A stretch of 64,000 bases of DNA, taken from positions 682,001 through 746,000 of the forward strand of contig NZ_FNKI01000002.1 in assembly GCF_900102925.1 (NCBI RefSeq). The letters are read 5' to 3'. Below, one piece after another: positions 33,581 to 43,857 of the stretch. Every line of letters starts with the position of its first letter. The first letter of the stretch is position 1. Position numbers and translations under genes: made by a program. Below the pieces are notes generated by a model, which saw only the letters and a program-made list of their open reading frames with translations, searched no databases and was not told where the DNA came from. Origin of the DNA: Flagellimonas zhangzhouensis (GTDB taxonomy: Bacteria > Bacteroidota > Bacteroidia > Flavobacteriales > Flavobacteriaceae).

Positions 33581-36500
33581 ATGAAAAATAAAGAGCACAT
33601 CATTGTAAATGCCAACCAGGCAGTAGCTCATATCGCGTATATGACCAATGAGGTTTTTCCCATTTATCCCATCACACCAGCTTCGGAAATGGCAGAATTG
33701 GTGGAGGAATGGAGTGCTCACAATCAAAAAAATATTTTCGGTAATGTACCTACCACTTTTGAAATGCAAAGTGAGGCAGGTGTAGCAGGAGCTATGCACG
33801 GATCTCTTCAAACGGGGTCATTATCGAGCACATTTACGGCATCACAAGGGTTATTGTTGATGTTGCCCAATATGCACAAAATAGCTGGGGAGTTAACACC
33901 CAACGTGATTCATGTGGCTACCCGAGCTGTGGCATCCCATGCATTGTCTGTTTTTGGTGATCACAGCGATGTTATGTCGGCCCGAAATACGGGATATGCT
34001 TTTTTGGCATCCTCATCGGTTCAAGAAGCCATGGATTTTGCTTTGATTGCCCAAGCGGCAACCTTGGAATCCTGCGTGCCGTTTCTTCACTTTTTTGATG
34101 GATTTAGAACCTCCCATGAAGTTTCCAAAATTGAAAAAGTGGATATTGATGTGATAAAGTCCATGATGAAAGAAGATCTGGTTCAAGAACATCAAAACCG
34201 AGGATTAAATCCAAATAATCCACACATCAGTGGTACCTCGCAAGGTCCCGATGTGTTCTTTCAAAGCAGGGAAGCGGTAAACCCATACTACAACAATTGC
34301 CCATGGATTGTACAGCAAAAAATGGATGAATTTTACCATTTAACAGGTCGCGCCTACAAGGTGTTTGAATACGTTGGCCATCCAGAAGCAGAGCAGGTGT
34401 TCATTTCTATGGCATCTTCCACCCAAACCATTGAAGAAACGATCCAAGTATTAAATGCCAATGGTGAAAAAATAGGATTGGTTAAGGCTCGATTGTACCG
34501 ACCTTTCAGTGCTGATATGCTGATTGAAAGTATTCCATCTACCTGTACCTCAATTGCAGTATTAGATCGTACAAAAGAGGCAGGTTCCAATGGGGAACCC
34601 TTATACTTGGATGTGGTGAATTCGGTCTTTCAGTCCACAAAGTTTAAAACATTACCCAAAGTTTTTGGGGGACGATATGGATTGGCTTCCAAAGAGTTTG
34701 ATCCCTCTATGGTGAAAAGTATCGTGGAAAACCTAAAAAAGGGAACTTTAAAATCCCCGTTCACTGTTGGGATTCATGATGATGTAACGAATTTAAGTCT
34801 AGTTAAATCTGATTTTATTAAAAAGTTTGATCGGGTAGAGGCCCTGTTTTTTGAAACCAAATCCAGACAAACACAACAAAACTTTGATAGTTTCCTGAAA
34901 TATGTTGGAGAAAGTGACGAACAATTTATTCAAGGATATATGGAGATTGATTATAAAAAATCAAATTCTAAAGCTGTTTCTAATTTACGTTTCGCTCAAC
35001 AAGCCATTAATGCGCCTTATGTGATTTCTGATGCTGAATTTATTGGATTTGCAGATGTCACCTTGTTAAAAGAGGAAAGAAATCAAATAAGAGTGAAGCA
35101 AGGTGGAACTGTTTTGGTTCAATCCGAACTGGATTCAACTACATTTTGGAAAGAATTGCCTCAGACAACACAAAAAACATTGATTGAAAAGGAAGCCCAA
35201 CTTTTTATTGTTGATTCCAATGAAAAGAGTATTCAAAATACCTTGCTACAGGATTGTTTTTTAGCACTTACACCAAAGTTTTATGATTTAATCCCTAATC
35301 AAGAGCTTTTAAATAAAATACAACGGGTAGAAATGTCTGATATGGCCGAGGCAAAAACCGAAATAGGTTTTGATGATGCCTTTTCCAAAACCTTGTTGGG
35401 TCAACTATTGGCCAATAAGGGCAATCAAGTTTCGGTAAGTCAATTGCCTGCAGATGGAGTTTATCCTACAGGAACTTCCATTTTTAATAAAAGAAAAGAG
35501 GAGGGTGTATTGCCTGTATGGGATGCCGATGCCTGTATTCAATGCGGTGCTTGTAGTATGGCTTGTCCTTCGGGAGCGCTTCGAATAAAAATGTATAATA
35601 AGGAGGTAAAAGAAGCTGCTCCATCTCAATGGAAAGATGTCGAAGCAAAAATTGGGCTTCCCAAAATGGATTTGAATTATTTATCCATTCAAATTAATCC
35701 AGATCAATGTACGGCTTGCGAAAACTGTGTGGATGCTTGTACGGATAATGCTTTGGAAATGAAGCCAAGGGAAGAGCATCATGCTACAAGTAAGGAAAAT
35801 TGGAACTTTTTTGAGCAAATTCCAGAATTGGATAGAAGCTTAATCAATGTTCAAGATGTTGCCCAACAGCAACTACAAGAGCCATTGTTTAAATATCCTA
35901 TGGGGGTTGATGGTTGTGCGGAAGCTCCGTATTTAAAGTTACTATCCCAATTGTATGGTGACCGTATGGTAGTGTCTAATGCTACGGGTGCTAGTTCTAT
36001 TTTTGGAGGGGCATTGCCCACTACACCTTGGAGTAAGAATGAAAAAGGTCAAGGTCCCGCTTGGTCCAACTCATTGTTCGAAGATAATGCAGAATACGGT
36101 TTAGGTTTTCGACTTTCCATAGATCAGCAAGAAGAGGATGCAAGAACTTTGCTTCAAGATTTGGCTGATGTGGTTGGTTATGATTTGGTATGTGAAATTT
36201 TAAAGGCGGAACAGTCTTCAGAAACCGAAATTGCTTTGCAACGCAATCGCGTATCCCAATTGAAAGCGAAACTAAAACAAATTCATACTCCTGAAGCGAA
36301 TAAACTATTTAAAATATCGGATAGTTTGGTAAAAAGTAACGTTTGGATTGTTGGTGGTGATGGCTGGGCCTATGATATTGGTTTTGGTGGACTGGATCAC
36401 GTGTTGGCTTCTGGAAAAAACGTCAATATTTTGGTGTTGGACAATGAGGTGTATTCCAATACGGGAGGTCAAAAATCCAAGGCAACCCCTTTTGGGGCCA

Positions 36501-37003
36501 GAGCAAAGTTCGCTGCCAAAGGTCAACTAAAACATAAGAAAGATTTGGGGCAGTTGGCTATGCAATATCCAGATGTGTATGTGGCCTCGGTTGCGATGGG
36601 AGCTGATCAACAGCATACTTTAAGTGCTTTTTTGGAAGCGGAACAGCATGATGGACCTTCATTGATTATTGCCTATTGCCACAGTCCAGAACATGGAGTG
36701 GATATGAAACGCCCATCAAAATATCACAAAGCTGCGGTAAATTCAGGGCAATGGGTGTTGTATCGCAATAAACCAAATGTAAATGGGTTGGAAACCAATA
36801 CTTTTATTTTGGATTCAAAACCACCAAGTATATCTCTTGAAGCTTATTTAAGTATGGAGGAGCGATTCGATACATTAATGCTTCACAATGCAACGGTACT
36901 TGGAGAGGCTCAGGAATTTGTGGATAAACGCTTTCAACATTATCAGAAGCTAGCATCGAACGGGATTCAGGAGCTGGTCATGCAATATTCAACTCAAAAT
37001 TAA
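33581..37003 (+). CDS. nifJ: Pyruvate:ferredoxin (flavodoxin) oxidoreductase
   Basis: 1140 aa single-chain enzyme, close to the usual 1170-1200. Order: pyrimidine-binding N-domain (YPITPASEMAEL), a middle transketolase-like and gamma domain, two [4Fe-4S] motifs (CIQCGACSMAC from Cys652, and CTACENCVDAC), and the C-terminal TPP domain with GGDGWAYDIGFGG and NTGGQKSKATP. It makes acetyl-CoA, CO2 and reduced ferredoxin from pyruvate. It is oxygen-sensitive in most organisms, so its place beside oxyR and osmC in a probably aerobic flavobacterium is interesting. Its stop overlaps the convergent cyclase gene by 4 bp. Confidence 0.93.
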   Translation: MKNKEHIIVNANQAVAHIAYMTNEVFPIYPITPASEMAELVEEWSAHNQKNIFGNVPTTFEMQSEAGVAGAMHGSLQTGSLSSTFTASQGLLLMLPNMHKIAGELTPNVIHVATRAVASHALSVFGDHSDVMSARNTGYAFLASSSVQEAMDFALIAQAATLESCVPFLHFFDGFRTSHEVSKIEKVDIDVIKSMMKEDLVQEHQNRGLNPNNPHISGTSQGPDVFFQSREAVNPYYNNCPWIVQQKMDEFYHLTGRAYKVFEYVGHPEAEQVFISMASSTQTIEETIQVLNANGEKIGLVKARLYRPFSADMLIESIPSTCTSIAVLDRTKEAGSNGEPLYLDVVNSVFQSTKFKTLPKVFGGRYGLASKEFDPSMVKSIVENLKKGTLKSPFTVGIHDDVTNLSLVKSDFIKKFDRVEALFFETKSRQTQQNFDSFLKYVGESDEQFIQGYMEIDYKKSNSKAVSNLRFAQQAINAPYVISDAEFIGFADVTLLKEERNQIRVKQGGTVLVQSELDSTTFWKELPQTTQKTLIEKEAQLFIVDSNEKSIQNTLLQDCFLALTPKFYDLIPNQELLNKIQRVEMSDMAEAKTEIGFDDAFSKTLLGQLLANKGNQVSVSQLPADGVYPTGTSIFNKRKEEGVLPVWDADACIQCGACSMACPSGALRIKMYNKEVKEAAPSQWKDVEAKIGLPKMDLNYLSIQINPDQCTACENCVDACTDNALEMKPREEHHATSKENWNFFEQIPELDRSLINVQDVAQQQLQEPLFKYPMGVDGCAEAPYLKLLSQLYGDRMVVSNATGASSIFGGALPTTPWSKNEKGQGPAWSNSLFEDNAEYGLGFRLSIDQQEEDARTLLQDLADVVGYDLVCEILKAEQSSETEIALQRNRVSQLKAKLKQIHTPEANKLFKISDSLVKSNVWIVGGDGWAYDIGFGGLDHVLASGKNVNILVLDNEVYSNTGGQKSKATPFGARAKFAAKGQLKHKKDLGQLAMQYPDVYVASVAMGADQQHTLSAFLEAEQHDGPSLIIAYCHSPEHGVDMKRPSKYHKAAVNSGQWVLYRNKPNVNGLETNTFILDSKPPSISLEAYLSMEERFDTLMLHNATVLGEAQEFVDKRFQHYQKLASNGIQELVMQYSTQN

Positions 37004-40000
37004 ATAAGTACAGAGCCAGAAGTCCAATCCTCTGGCGGACCAAGAACAGCATATTTTTTTGCACGCTCATTAAAATAATGGGCTACAGTATCCCCAGGGT
37101 TTTTGTACAACACCCATTGGAAAGCGGTTGCTGCTTCATTAAATTGACTATCATAATATAAAGAAATGCCTTGATCGTAGTGAGATTTGGTTTCCAGCTT
37201 CAATGATATTTTTTGAATGGAATCTCCGTCGATACATTCATAAATCTCAATGGATTTTTGCTTGCCTTTTACACGTACCTTACCTAAAAATCTAAAATTA
37301 AAGTCGGTAGGATTTTGAATCTGGTTCAAGGTGTCGCCGCTGATAATGATATTGGATCCAAAGTGCTTGGTGACCCCTTCAACACGGGAAGCACAATTTA
37401 CCGTATCAGAAATAACGGCAGGGTCATTTCTTTTGGTATCGCCAATAATCCCCATGATCAATGGGCCCGTATGCAAGCCAATGCCAATGGAAAGTGGTCG
37501 ATATCCTTTTTCTTCCACGCGCCTTTTATTGTAAAGTGCCAATGCACGCTGCATTTCAATAGCGGCATCCAAACCTCCTTCTGGGGTATTGGGGAATAAG
37601 GCCATGATGCCATCACCCAAATATTGATTTACAAACCCATCGTTTTCTTTGATGATGGGCCCCATTCGACCCACGTAGGCATTTACAAACTTAAAGTTTT
37701 GATGCGGTGTCATGCTTTCGGATAGGGTAGTGTAATCCCGAATATCAGAAAACAAAACGGTAACTTCTTTTTCGGAAAAGTCACCCAATTGCACATCGGT
37801 AATAGATTCTTTTCCGATGGATTTCACAAACTCAGAGGGTACAAATCGGGAAGTGGCCCTATGAATAATGTTCAGGTTCAAGTGGGTTTTGATTCGACTT
37901 AAAAGTTCTCCTTTGGAAAATGGTTTGGTCAGATAATCGTTGGCACCTGCATTGAACCCGCTCACAAGATCGGAAACCGTGTTTTTGGCCGTCAATAGGA
38001 TAACCGGTAGTTCGCTGGAGAGGTGTTTTTCCCTAATTTTTTCACAGACTTCATAGCCTGATGTTCCAGGCATCATCACATCAAGAAGCACCAGATTAAT
38101 TGGTGTTCCTTCGGCTATAATTTTAAGAGCTTCTTTGCCAGAACCAGCATCAATAATTTGATAACCCGCCATGCGGAGGTGATTTTCCAAAACACGTCGG
38201 TTTACAGGTTCATCATCCACTATTAAAATGGTAGGCGTATCTTGAGATGAATTGGATTCTGCGAATGCATTTAAGGATTCAGTTTCGTCGTAATCCTGAA
38301 CTGTATTTACAATTTCTGGCTTGTCAACAGTTTGTACTTCGAAATCTTCACGTTTGGTCTTGCTCAATGGTAAGGTGAAGGTGAAAATGGAACCTTTTCC
38401 TTTTTCAGAGTCAACAGTAATGGTTCCGCCATGAAGCTCCACTAATTTTTTGGTGACCGAAAGCCCAAGGCCTGTTCCACCATATTCCCGTTCTGTTGAA
38501 CCATCAACTTGCTCAAAGGAATCAAAAATACTACCTATTTTATCTTCTGGAATGCCAATTCCTGTATCAGAAATGGAAATGGCCAACATGTCTTTTTTTA
38601 CTACTGCATGCAGCGAGATGACACCTTTTTCGGTGAATTTTATCGCATTTCCGATAAGGTTGTGCATTATCTGTTGCAATCGGTTTTCATCGGCTTCAAT
38701 TAAGGGGATGTCCTTGGGAATGGAATTGATCAGTTTTAATTTTTTGTCCTGAATCAAAGGACGGGAAAGTCGTAAAACAATATTTGAAATGGCATATATA
38801 TCAACAGGTTTTAGGGAAAGGTTGAGGTCTTTGTTTTTAAGCTTGGAAAAATCCAGAATATCGTTCACCAAATGGGAAAGTCGCTTCCCACTATTGATGA
38901 TCATTTCTAAGTTTTGAATCGCAGATTTGGACATTTTTCCTGCCACTCCGTCTTTTAATCCTTCGCTCAAACCAATAATGCCAACCAAAGGGGTACGCAA
39001 TTCGTGGGAAGTGTTGGCCAAAAACTCATCTTTAAGTTTATCTATTTTTTCAAGTTCCAGCACCCGTTGTTTTTCAATTTCGGTACGTTTTTTTTCTGCT
39101 TCAATGGCTCGCTTTTTCTCATCCAAGACTTGTTTCTCCTTCTGTTTTTGTTTGAATCGCCTAAAGGAGAACAAAAAAGCTATCATGGTACCCAGTGCGA
39201 TTGCAATGATGAAGTTTCGTAATGTCTTTTGTCTTTCGAGTTTTAAATCGTTGATTTCTACATCTTTTTGCAGGGAAGCAATGTCATTTTGTTGTCTTTC
39301 GGTGTCGTAACGAACCTGAAGCTCTTCAATCTGCTTGGATTTAGCCACGTTGAAGAGACTGTCTTTTAAGGTAATGGCTATGTTTTTATAAGCCAAAGCT
39401 TGCTCAAATTCACCAGAGGCCTCATGGATTTTTGAAAGCAATTCATAATTTTCCTGCAGCTCCTTTTTAGCACCAATTTCATGCGTAATGGCAATAGCTT
39501 TTTCGACATTTTCCTTTGCCAGCGGATAGTTTTTCATTTCCAAATAAATCAATGCAATTTGATTATAGCTCAAAGACAACTCCCGCTTCATATCCAATTT
39601 TGCTCGTAATTCCAGAGCTCTTTGGTGATATTCCAAGGATTGGAAATAGCTTTTTTGACCACTAAATACTTTGCCCAAGGCTTCATAATCAAAAGCCTTG
39701 CCCCAATCACTGTCCATTTCCTCATCCAACTGTAAAGCACGGAAAAAGTAGGAACGGGCTTCAATGTAATTCTGTTGTTGCAGATAAGTATCCCCGATAT
39801 TATACAAGCAATTGGCAATTTCAATTTTATCGTCCAATTCCGTGAAAATCTCAAGCGCACTTTGATAATTCTCCATGGCCTCGTCCATCTTGCCTGTTTT
39901 TTTAAGGATTTCTCCTATGGCATTTTGGGTGGTGGCAATACTGAAAGGGTCATTATGTTCCTGATATATTTTTAAAATATCATAGTAGATTTCCAAGCCT

Positions 40001-40404
40001 TTTTCAATTTCACCTTGGTTATCCAGAATTAAAGCTTTTTGATATAAACCATTGGCCACGGAAAATGGTTTGTTTATTTGCCTAGAATAATCTAGAAACT
40101 TCTCAATATACTCCAAGGCAGCGTCGTAATTTCCTTTTTGCCTTTCAAGTACGCCATATTGGTAATTAGCGATTGAGGTACCCCAAGGCATTTTTTTGTC
40201 CTTGCTAATCGTGTAAAAACTGTCTATGTATTTCTTGGCCGTTTCAAGATCCCCCCGATTGTTCAGGTATTCCCAAGAAATATTTTTTAAAACACCTATT
40301 CTAGCGGAATCGGAATCAACCTCTTTAAGTTGGTTTTGTAAGGAGTCAAGGCGCGAGGTTTGTGCAAACGTAAAAACACTCCACGTTAAAAAAAGAATGG
40401 ACAA
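37000..40404 (-). CDS. TPR-histidine kinase-receiver-nucleotide cyclase fusion protein
   Basis: 1134 aa. Signal peptide, periplasmic TPR array (about 40-350), one membrane helix (398-414), coiled coil, HisKA with His467 (SHELRTP), HATPase (DTGIGIPED and GGTGLGLS), receiver domain with Asp775 and Lys827, and a class III cyclase domain (about 875-1050). The cyclase keeps metal Asp887 and Asp931 and transition-state Asn1003 and Arg1007, but has Gln927 where adenylyl cyclases have the adenine-selecting Lys, so the product is uncertain. Start: TTG at 40404 is the only usual start codon; seven codons further upstream an ATC-Lys would give a better signal peptide, so the true start is unclear. Convergent with nifJ. 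Confidence 0.88.
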   Translation of the reverse strand: MSILFLTWSVFTFAQTSRLDSLQNQLKEVDSDSARIGVLKNISWEYLNNRGDLETAKKYIDSFYTISKDKKMPWGTSIANYQYGVLERQKGNYDAALEYIEKFLDYSRQINKPFSVANGLYQKALILDNQGEIEKGLEIYYDILKIYQEHNDPFSIATTQNAIGEILKKTGKMDEAMENYQSALEIFTELDDKIEIANCLYNIGDTYLQQQNYIEARSYFFRALQLDEEMDSDWGKAFDYEALGKVFSGQKSYFQSLEYHQRALELRAKLDMKRELSLSYNQIALIYLEMKNYPLAKENVEKAIAITHEIGAKKELQENYELLSKIHEASGEFEQALAYKNIAITLKDSLFNVAKSKQIEELQVRYDTERQQNDIASLQKDVEINDLKLERQKTLRNFIIAIALGTMIAFLFSFRRFKQKQKEKQVLDEKKRAIEAEKKRTEIEKQRVLELEKIDKLKDEFLANTSHELRTPLVGIIGLSEGLKDGVAGKMSKSAIQNLEMIINSGKRLSHLVNDILDFSKLKNKDLNLSLKPVDIYAISNIVLRLSRPLIQDKKLKLINSIPKDIPLIEADENRLQQIMHNLIGNAIKFTEKGVISLHAVVKKDMLAISISDTGIGIPEDKIGSIFDSFEQVDGSTEREYGGTGLGLSVTKKLVELHGGTITVDSEKGKGSIFTFTLPLSKTKREDFEVQTVDKPEIVNTVQDYDETESLNAFAESNSSQDTPTILIVDDEPVNRRVLENHLRMAGYQIIDAGSGKEALKIIAEGTPINLVLLDVMMPGTSGYEVCEKIREKHLSSELPVILLTAKNTVSDLVSGFNAGANDYLTKPFSKGELLSRIKTHLNLNIIHRATSRFVPSEFVKSIGKESITDVQLGDFSEKEVTVLFSDIRDYTTLSESMTPHQNFKFVNAYVGRMGPIIKENDGFVNQYLGDGIMALFPNTPEGGLDAAIEMQRALALYNKRRVEEKGYRPLSIGIGLHTGPLIMGIIGDTKRNDPAVISDTVNCASRVEGVTKHFGSNIIISGDTLNQIQNPTDFNFRFLGKVRVKGKQKSIEIYECIDGDSIQKISLKLETKSHYDQGISLYYDSQFNEAATAFQWVLYKNPGDTVAHYFNERAKKYAVLGPPEDWTSGSVLI

Positions 40405-40490
40405 TATTTGGCCAACTTGTTTGATAGTTTGCTATTTAGGGTTGATTGTCAGTTAATTAAATGTAGTGTTTAAAACTATAGCTACCAAAA

Positions 40491-40516
40491 AAAGCCCCGA
40501 CTTTGGTCAGGGCTTT
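40491..40516 (-). terminator. Terminator of the DUF2141 gene
   Basis: AAAGCCC (40491-40497) pairs with GGGCTTT (40510-40516) with an inner GAC/GTC. On the minus strand seven T follow the stem. It sits between the DUF2141 gene and the cyclase gene. Confidence 0.8.
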
Positions 40517-40538
40517 AAAGGTTGTTTTTAAGGTTGTA

Positions 40539-40958
40539 TTAGAATCGAATGTTCAATTCGATGTCTTCGTTACCAACTTCAAATTTTGCGCTTCCAAAGT
40601 TTGGTGGGCCCAATGACATATCGTTGCCAGACATACCGTAGCTTTCTGCGGGCATTCCGTTCGATTGATAATCCATTCTGTTGTTGCTGTTCTCATCGTG
40701 CAGGGTTAAAATGGCGTAGGAACCAGGAGCTACGTTGGTAAAGGTCAAAACCACTTTTCCATTTTCAATGGTGCTTTCCAAATTTTGAATTCCAGGACCA
40801 GCCATAAAGGTATCTTGGGTGTGCAATCCTGCTACAACCTTTCCTTCGTTGCTGTTAATGTTGTCGATGGTCACTTTAATATTGACCCCTTTAGTTTCTT
40901 GAGCCATTGAAATGATGCTCACAAAGAATAAACTTAATGCTAGTGTTACAGTTTTCAT
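40539..40958 (-). CDS. DUF2141-domain secreted protein
   Basis: 139 aa with a signal peptide (1-19, ending AQ). DUF2141 features: INSNEGKVVAGLH, a central beta-sandwich with APGSYAILTLHDENSNNRMD, and GPPNFGSAKFEV near the end. Periplasmic or surface protein of unknown function, often found near TonB receptors. Single gene with its own terminator. Confidence 0.85.
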   Translation of the reverse strand: MKTVTLALSLFFVSIISMAQETKGVNIKVTIDNINSNEGKVVAGLHTQDTFMAGPGIQNLESTIENGKVVLTFTNVAPGSYAILTLHDENSNNRMDYQSNGMPAESYGMSGNDMSLGPPNFGSAKFEVGNEDIELNIRF

Positions 40959-41100
40959 ACTTGTTGTTTTGATGTTTTTGATGCTTCAAATGTCTGAAGC
41001 TGAACTATTTTTTAAAAGTTCAATGCGCTGAAGTGTCGAATATTTGGAGTGAATTGTAAAGCGGTAAATCCCGTTTCAATTCAGTTTGAAAAAACTACAA

Positions 41101-41132
41101 TTGGGTATTTCCTTTTGGCTTGGCTGTGTTTG
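41101..41132 (+). promoter_or_regulatory. Possible promoter of the TonB receptor gene
   Basis: TTG at 41101-41103 and TGTGTTTG at 41125-41132 (one mismatch to TAnnTTTG), 21 bp apart. Start codon at 41171. Confidence 0.4.
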
Positions 41133-41170
41133 TTGGGGCAATTTTGACCTATCAATCAAAACAAACAGTC

Positions 41171-43333
41171 ATGAAAAACGTATTTACATTCTTCTTATTC
41201 ATCTTGGGTTCAAGTTTTGTATTCGCCCAACAAACCATAACAGGAACCGTTACCGATGCCAAAAACAACCCCATTGAAGGGGCCAATATTTATTTGGAAG
41301 GTACTTACGATGGTGCTTCTTCCGATAGCGAAGGTCATTTTACTTTTGAAACAGAAGAAACGGGAACACAAACCTTGATTGTTTCCATGTTGTCTTTTGA
41401 CCCGCACTACGAGTTGGGTGAGGTTTCTTATTTCAAGGATTTAAAAATCAAACTAACGGAAGCCATCAACTCCTTAACAGGGGTCACCTTGACCGCAGGA
41501 ACCTTTGAAGCAGGGGACAATTCTAAAGTTTCGGTATTAAAACCGCTGGATATAGTAACCACTGCAGGAGCAACAGGGGATTTTGTGGCCGCTTTGCAAA
41601 CCTTGCCTGGAACTTCCACAGTAAATGAAGACGGGCGATTGTTTGTACGAGGGGGAACTGCGGAAGAAACCCAAGTATTTATTGACGGACTTCGCGTATT
41701 TCAACCTTTTAATGCCACTGCGAACAATATGCCTATCCGCGGACGATTTTCTCCTTTCCTTTTTAAAGGAATTTCGTTCAGTACAGGAGGATATTCCGCC
41801 GAATACGGGCAAGCTTTGTCCAGCGTGTTGTTGCTGAACACCATTGATGAGCCTGATCAAGAGAAAACAGAAATATCCGTAATGTCCGTTGGTGGAGGTT
41901 TGGGCCATACCGAGATTTGGGGCAATCAATCCTTGAGCATCAACACCTCCTATTTGAATTTGGCACCATATGAAGCTTTGCTTCCGAGTACCCAAGGTGT
42001 GCGATGGAACAGTCCATATGAATCTATTTCAGGAGAAGCTGTTTTTAGAAGCAAGGGTGAAAAGAGTATGTTTAAATTGTACACAGGTTTCAATCATTCC
42101 AATTTGGATATTGAACAAGAGGATATCAATTTTGAGGATTATGTTCGTTTTCAGTTGAAGAACAATAATTTGTATTTCAATGCATCCTATAAACACTATT
42201 TTGAGAACGATTGGAGCCTTACTTCAGGTGCTTCCATTGCTTGGGACACAAATGACATCCATATTGAATCTGATAAGGTTGATGCCAAAGAAACTGCTTC
42301 CCACCTTAAGGTGAAAGCTAGAAAAAACTTTAGCAGCCGTTTTGATTTAAGTTTTGGAGCGGAATATTTTAATACGGATTACGATGAAACCTATACCGAT
42401 TTTGAAGCAAATGATTTTGAAAGTGGCTATTCGGAAGGTCTTGCTGCTCTATTTGCCGAATCGGATATTTTCTTGAGCAACCGTTTTGCTCTTAAATTGG
42501 GAGTTAGGGGAGAGCAAAACTATTTGTTGGATGCCTTTAAGGTATCACCAAGGGTTTCATTGGCCTACAAACCAAAAGAAAATGGGCAGTTCTCATTTGC
42601 TTACGGCGATTTTTACCAACGTCCATTGGGGCAGGTGGTAAAATTTGACAAAGACCTTCAAATGGAGAAAGCCAGTCATTACATTCTTAACTATCAACAC
42701 ATCAACAACGGCAGAACTTTTAGGGCCGAGGCCTATTTTAAGGATTACGACCAACTTGTAAAGTTTGATACGGAACAACCTCAGTTCAACTCCATGTACA
42801 ACAATTCAGGGGATGGATATGCCAAGGGACTGGATATGTTTTGGAGAGATAACAAGAGTGTGAGCAATTTGGATTATTGGATATCGTATTCATATTTGGA
42901 CACCAAAAGGGATTACCGCAATTTTAACGAGCGTGCCACGCCCAACTTTGCGGCACAACATAACTTATCTGTTGTTACCAAATATTGGGTGTAAAAACTA
43001 CGGTCTCAAATCGGTTTTTCATATTCCTACGGTTCTGGAAGACCATACGATAATCCAAATACAGCCGAATTTATGGCCGAGAAAACAAAGTCGTACAATA
43101 ATTTGAGTTTCAATTGGGCCTTTTTAATCGACCAACAGAAAATCTTGTATTTCTCCGTGAACAATTTATTGAGCATAAATAATATCAGCAATTACCAATA
43201 TGCCGACACCCCCAATATGGATGGGGTTTTTGATAGAAGGGCGATTACACCTCCCGCGGATAGCTTTTTCTTTGTTGGCTTTTTCTGGACAATCAGCACC
43301 GATAAAAAGAGCAATCAATTGGACAACCTATAG
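41171..43333 (+). pseudogene. TonB-dependent receptor interrupted by an in-frame TAA
   Basis: Start chosen at 41171, which opens a good signal peptide (MKNVFTFF...FVFAQ). Then come a carboxypeptidase-regulatory-like domain (about 21-105), the plug (VRGGTAEETQVFIDGLRV) and barrel strands. The frame stops at TAA 42992-42994 after 607 residues. The same frame continues without any shift to a natural stop at 43331-43333, and the continuation encodes the missing last strands (SYGSGRPYDNP, ending FVGFFWTISTD). One base change (AAA to TAA) would explain it. A product without the last ~112 residues cannot close the barrel, so I call it a pseudogene. A sequencing error or readthrough remain possible. 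Confidence 0.8.
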
Positions 43334-43334
43334 G

Positions 43335-43757
43335 TTATTGCTGCATTTTAAGGTAATAATCCGCTGAATGTTTACCAGATCCATACACTACAAAAAATAG
43401 GCACAACAATAAAATGAATGCGGCCACTACCAAGTTGGTCGTATTCATTGTGCCCAAGAAATTGGTAAGTACGGCACCAAACAGAATAGGAAGTTGTGCA
43501 ATAGCTGCCCAACGTGTCAATAACCCTGCAACAATTAACACCCCTCCAACAAAATGAGCAGGTGCGATGTAATGTAAAATGATCATACCTCCTGGGAGGT
43601 CTTGGAATGGGCGAGCCATTTCTGCCATTAGTTGGTAATTCGACATCACTTCAATCCCTTTGATGAACAAAAAAGTTCCGAGGGCGACACGAATCAAATC
43701 AATAAATAAATAGGTGTGGGCGTTGGCCCATTTGTTTAGTTTTTTTACTGAATCCAT
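43335..43757 (-). CDS. DoxX-family membrane protein
   Basis: 140 aa, four predicted membrane helices (about 18-36, 55-78, 82-102, 108-126) with the DoxX-like LIRVALGTFLFIKGIEVM start. Family members are small inner-membrane subunits of uncertain role, some linked to quinone or thiol oxidation. Its stop lies 1 bp from the end of the broken TonB gene, tail to tail. Confidence 0.8.
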   Translation of the reverse strand: MDSVKKLNKWANAHTYLFIDLIRVALGTFLFIKGIEVMSNYQLMAEMARPFQDLPGGMIILHYIAPAHFVGGVLIVAGLLTRWAAIAQLPILFGAVLTNFLGTMNTTNLVVAAFILLLCLFFVVYGSGKHSADYYLKMQQ

Positions 43758-43857
43758 GACTTATATCTTTTTTATGTACACTATAAGGTACTCATATTTA
43801 AAGATATAATGTGTTTTTGATAGGTTAAATGTGATGGATCCTTTTTAAAGGTAAGTA

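Noticed and set aside
42992..43333. Separate small gene after the TonB receptor
   Set aside because: The later open stretch (first ATG at 43073) is in the same frame as the receptor and encodes its last barrel strands, so it is the tail of the broken gene, not a gene of its own. For the same reason a frameshift was rejected in favour of a nonsense change.
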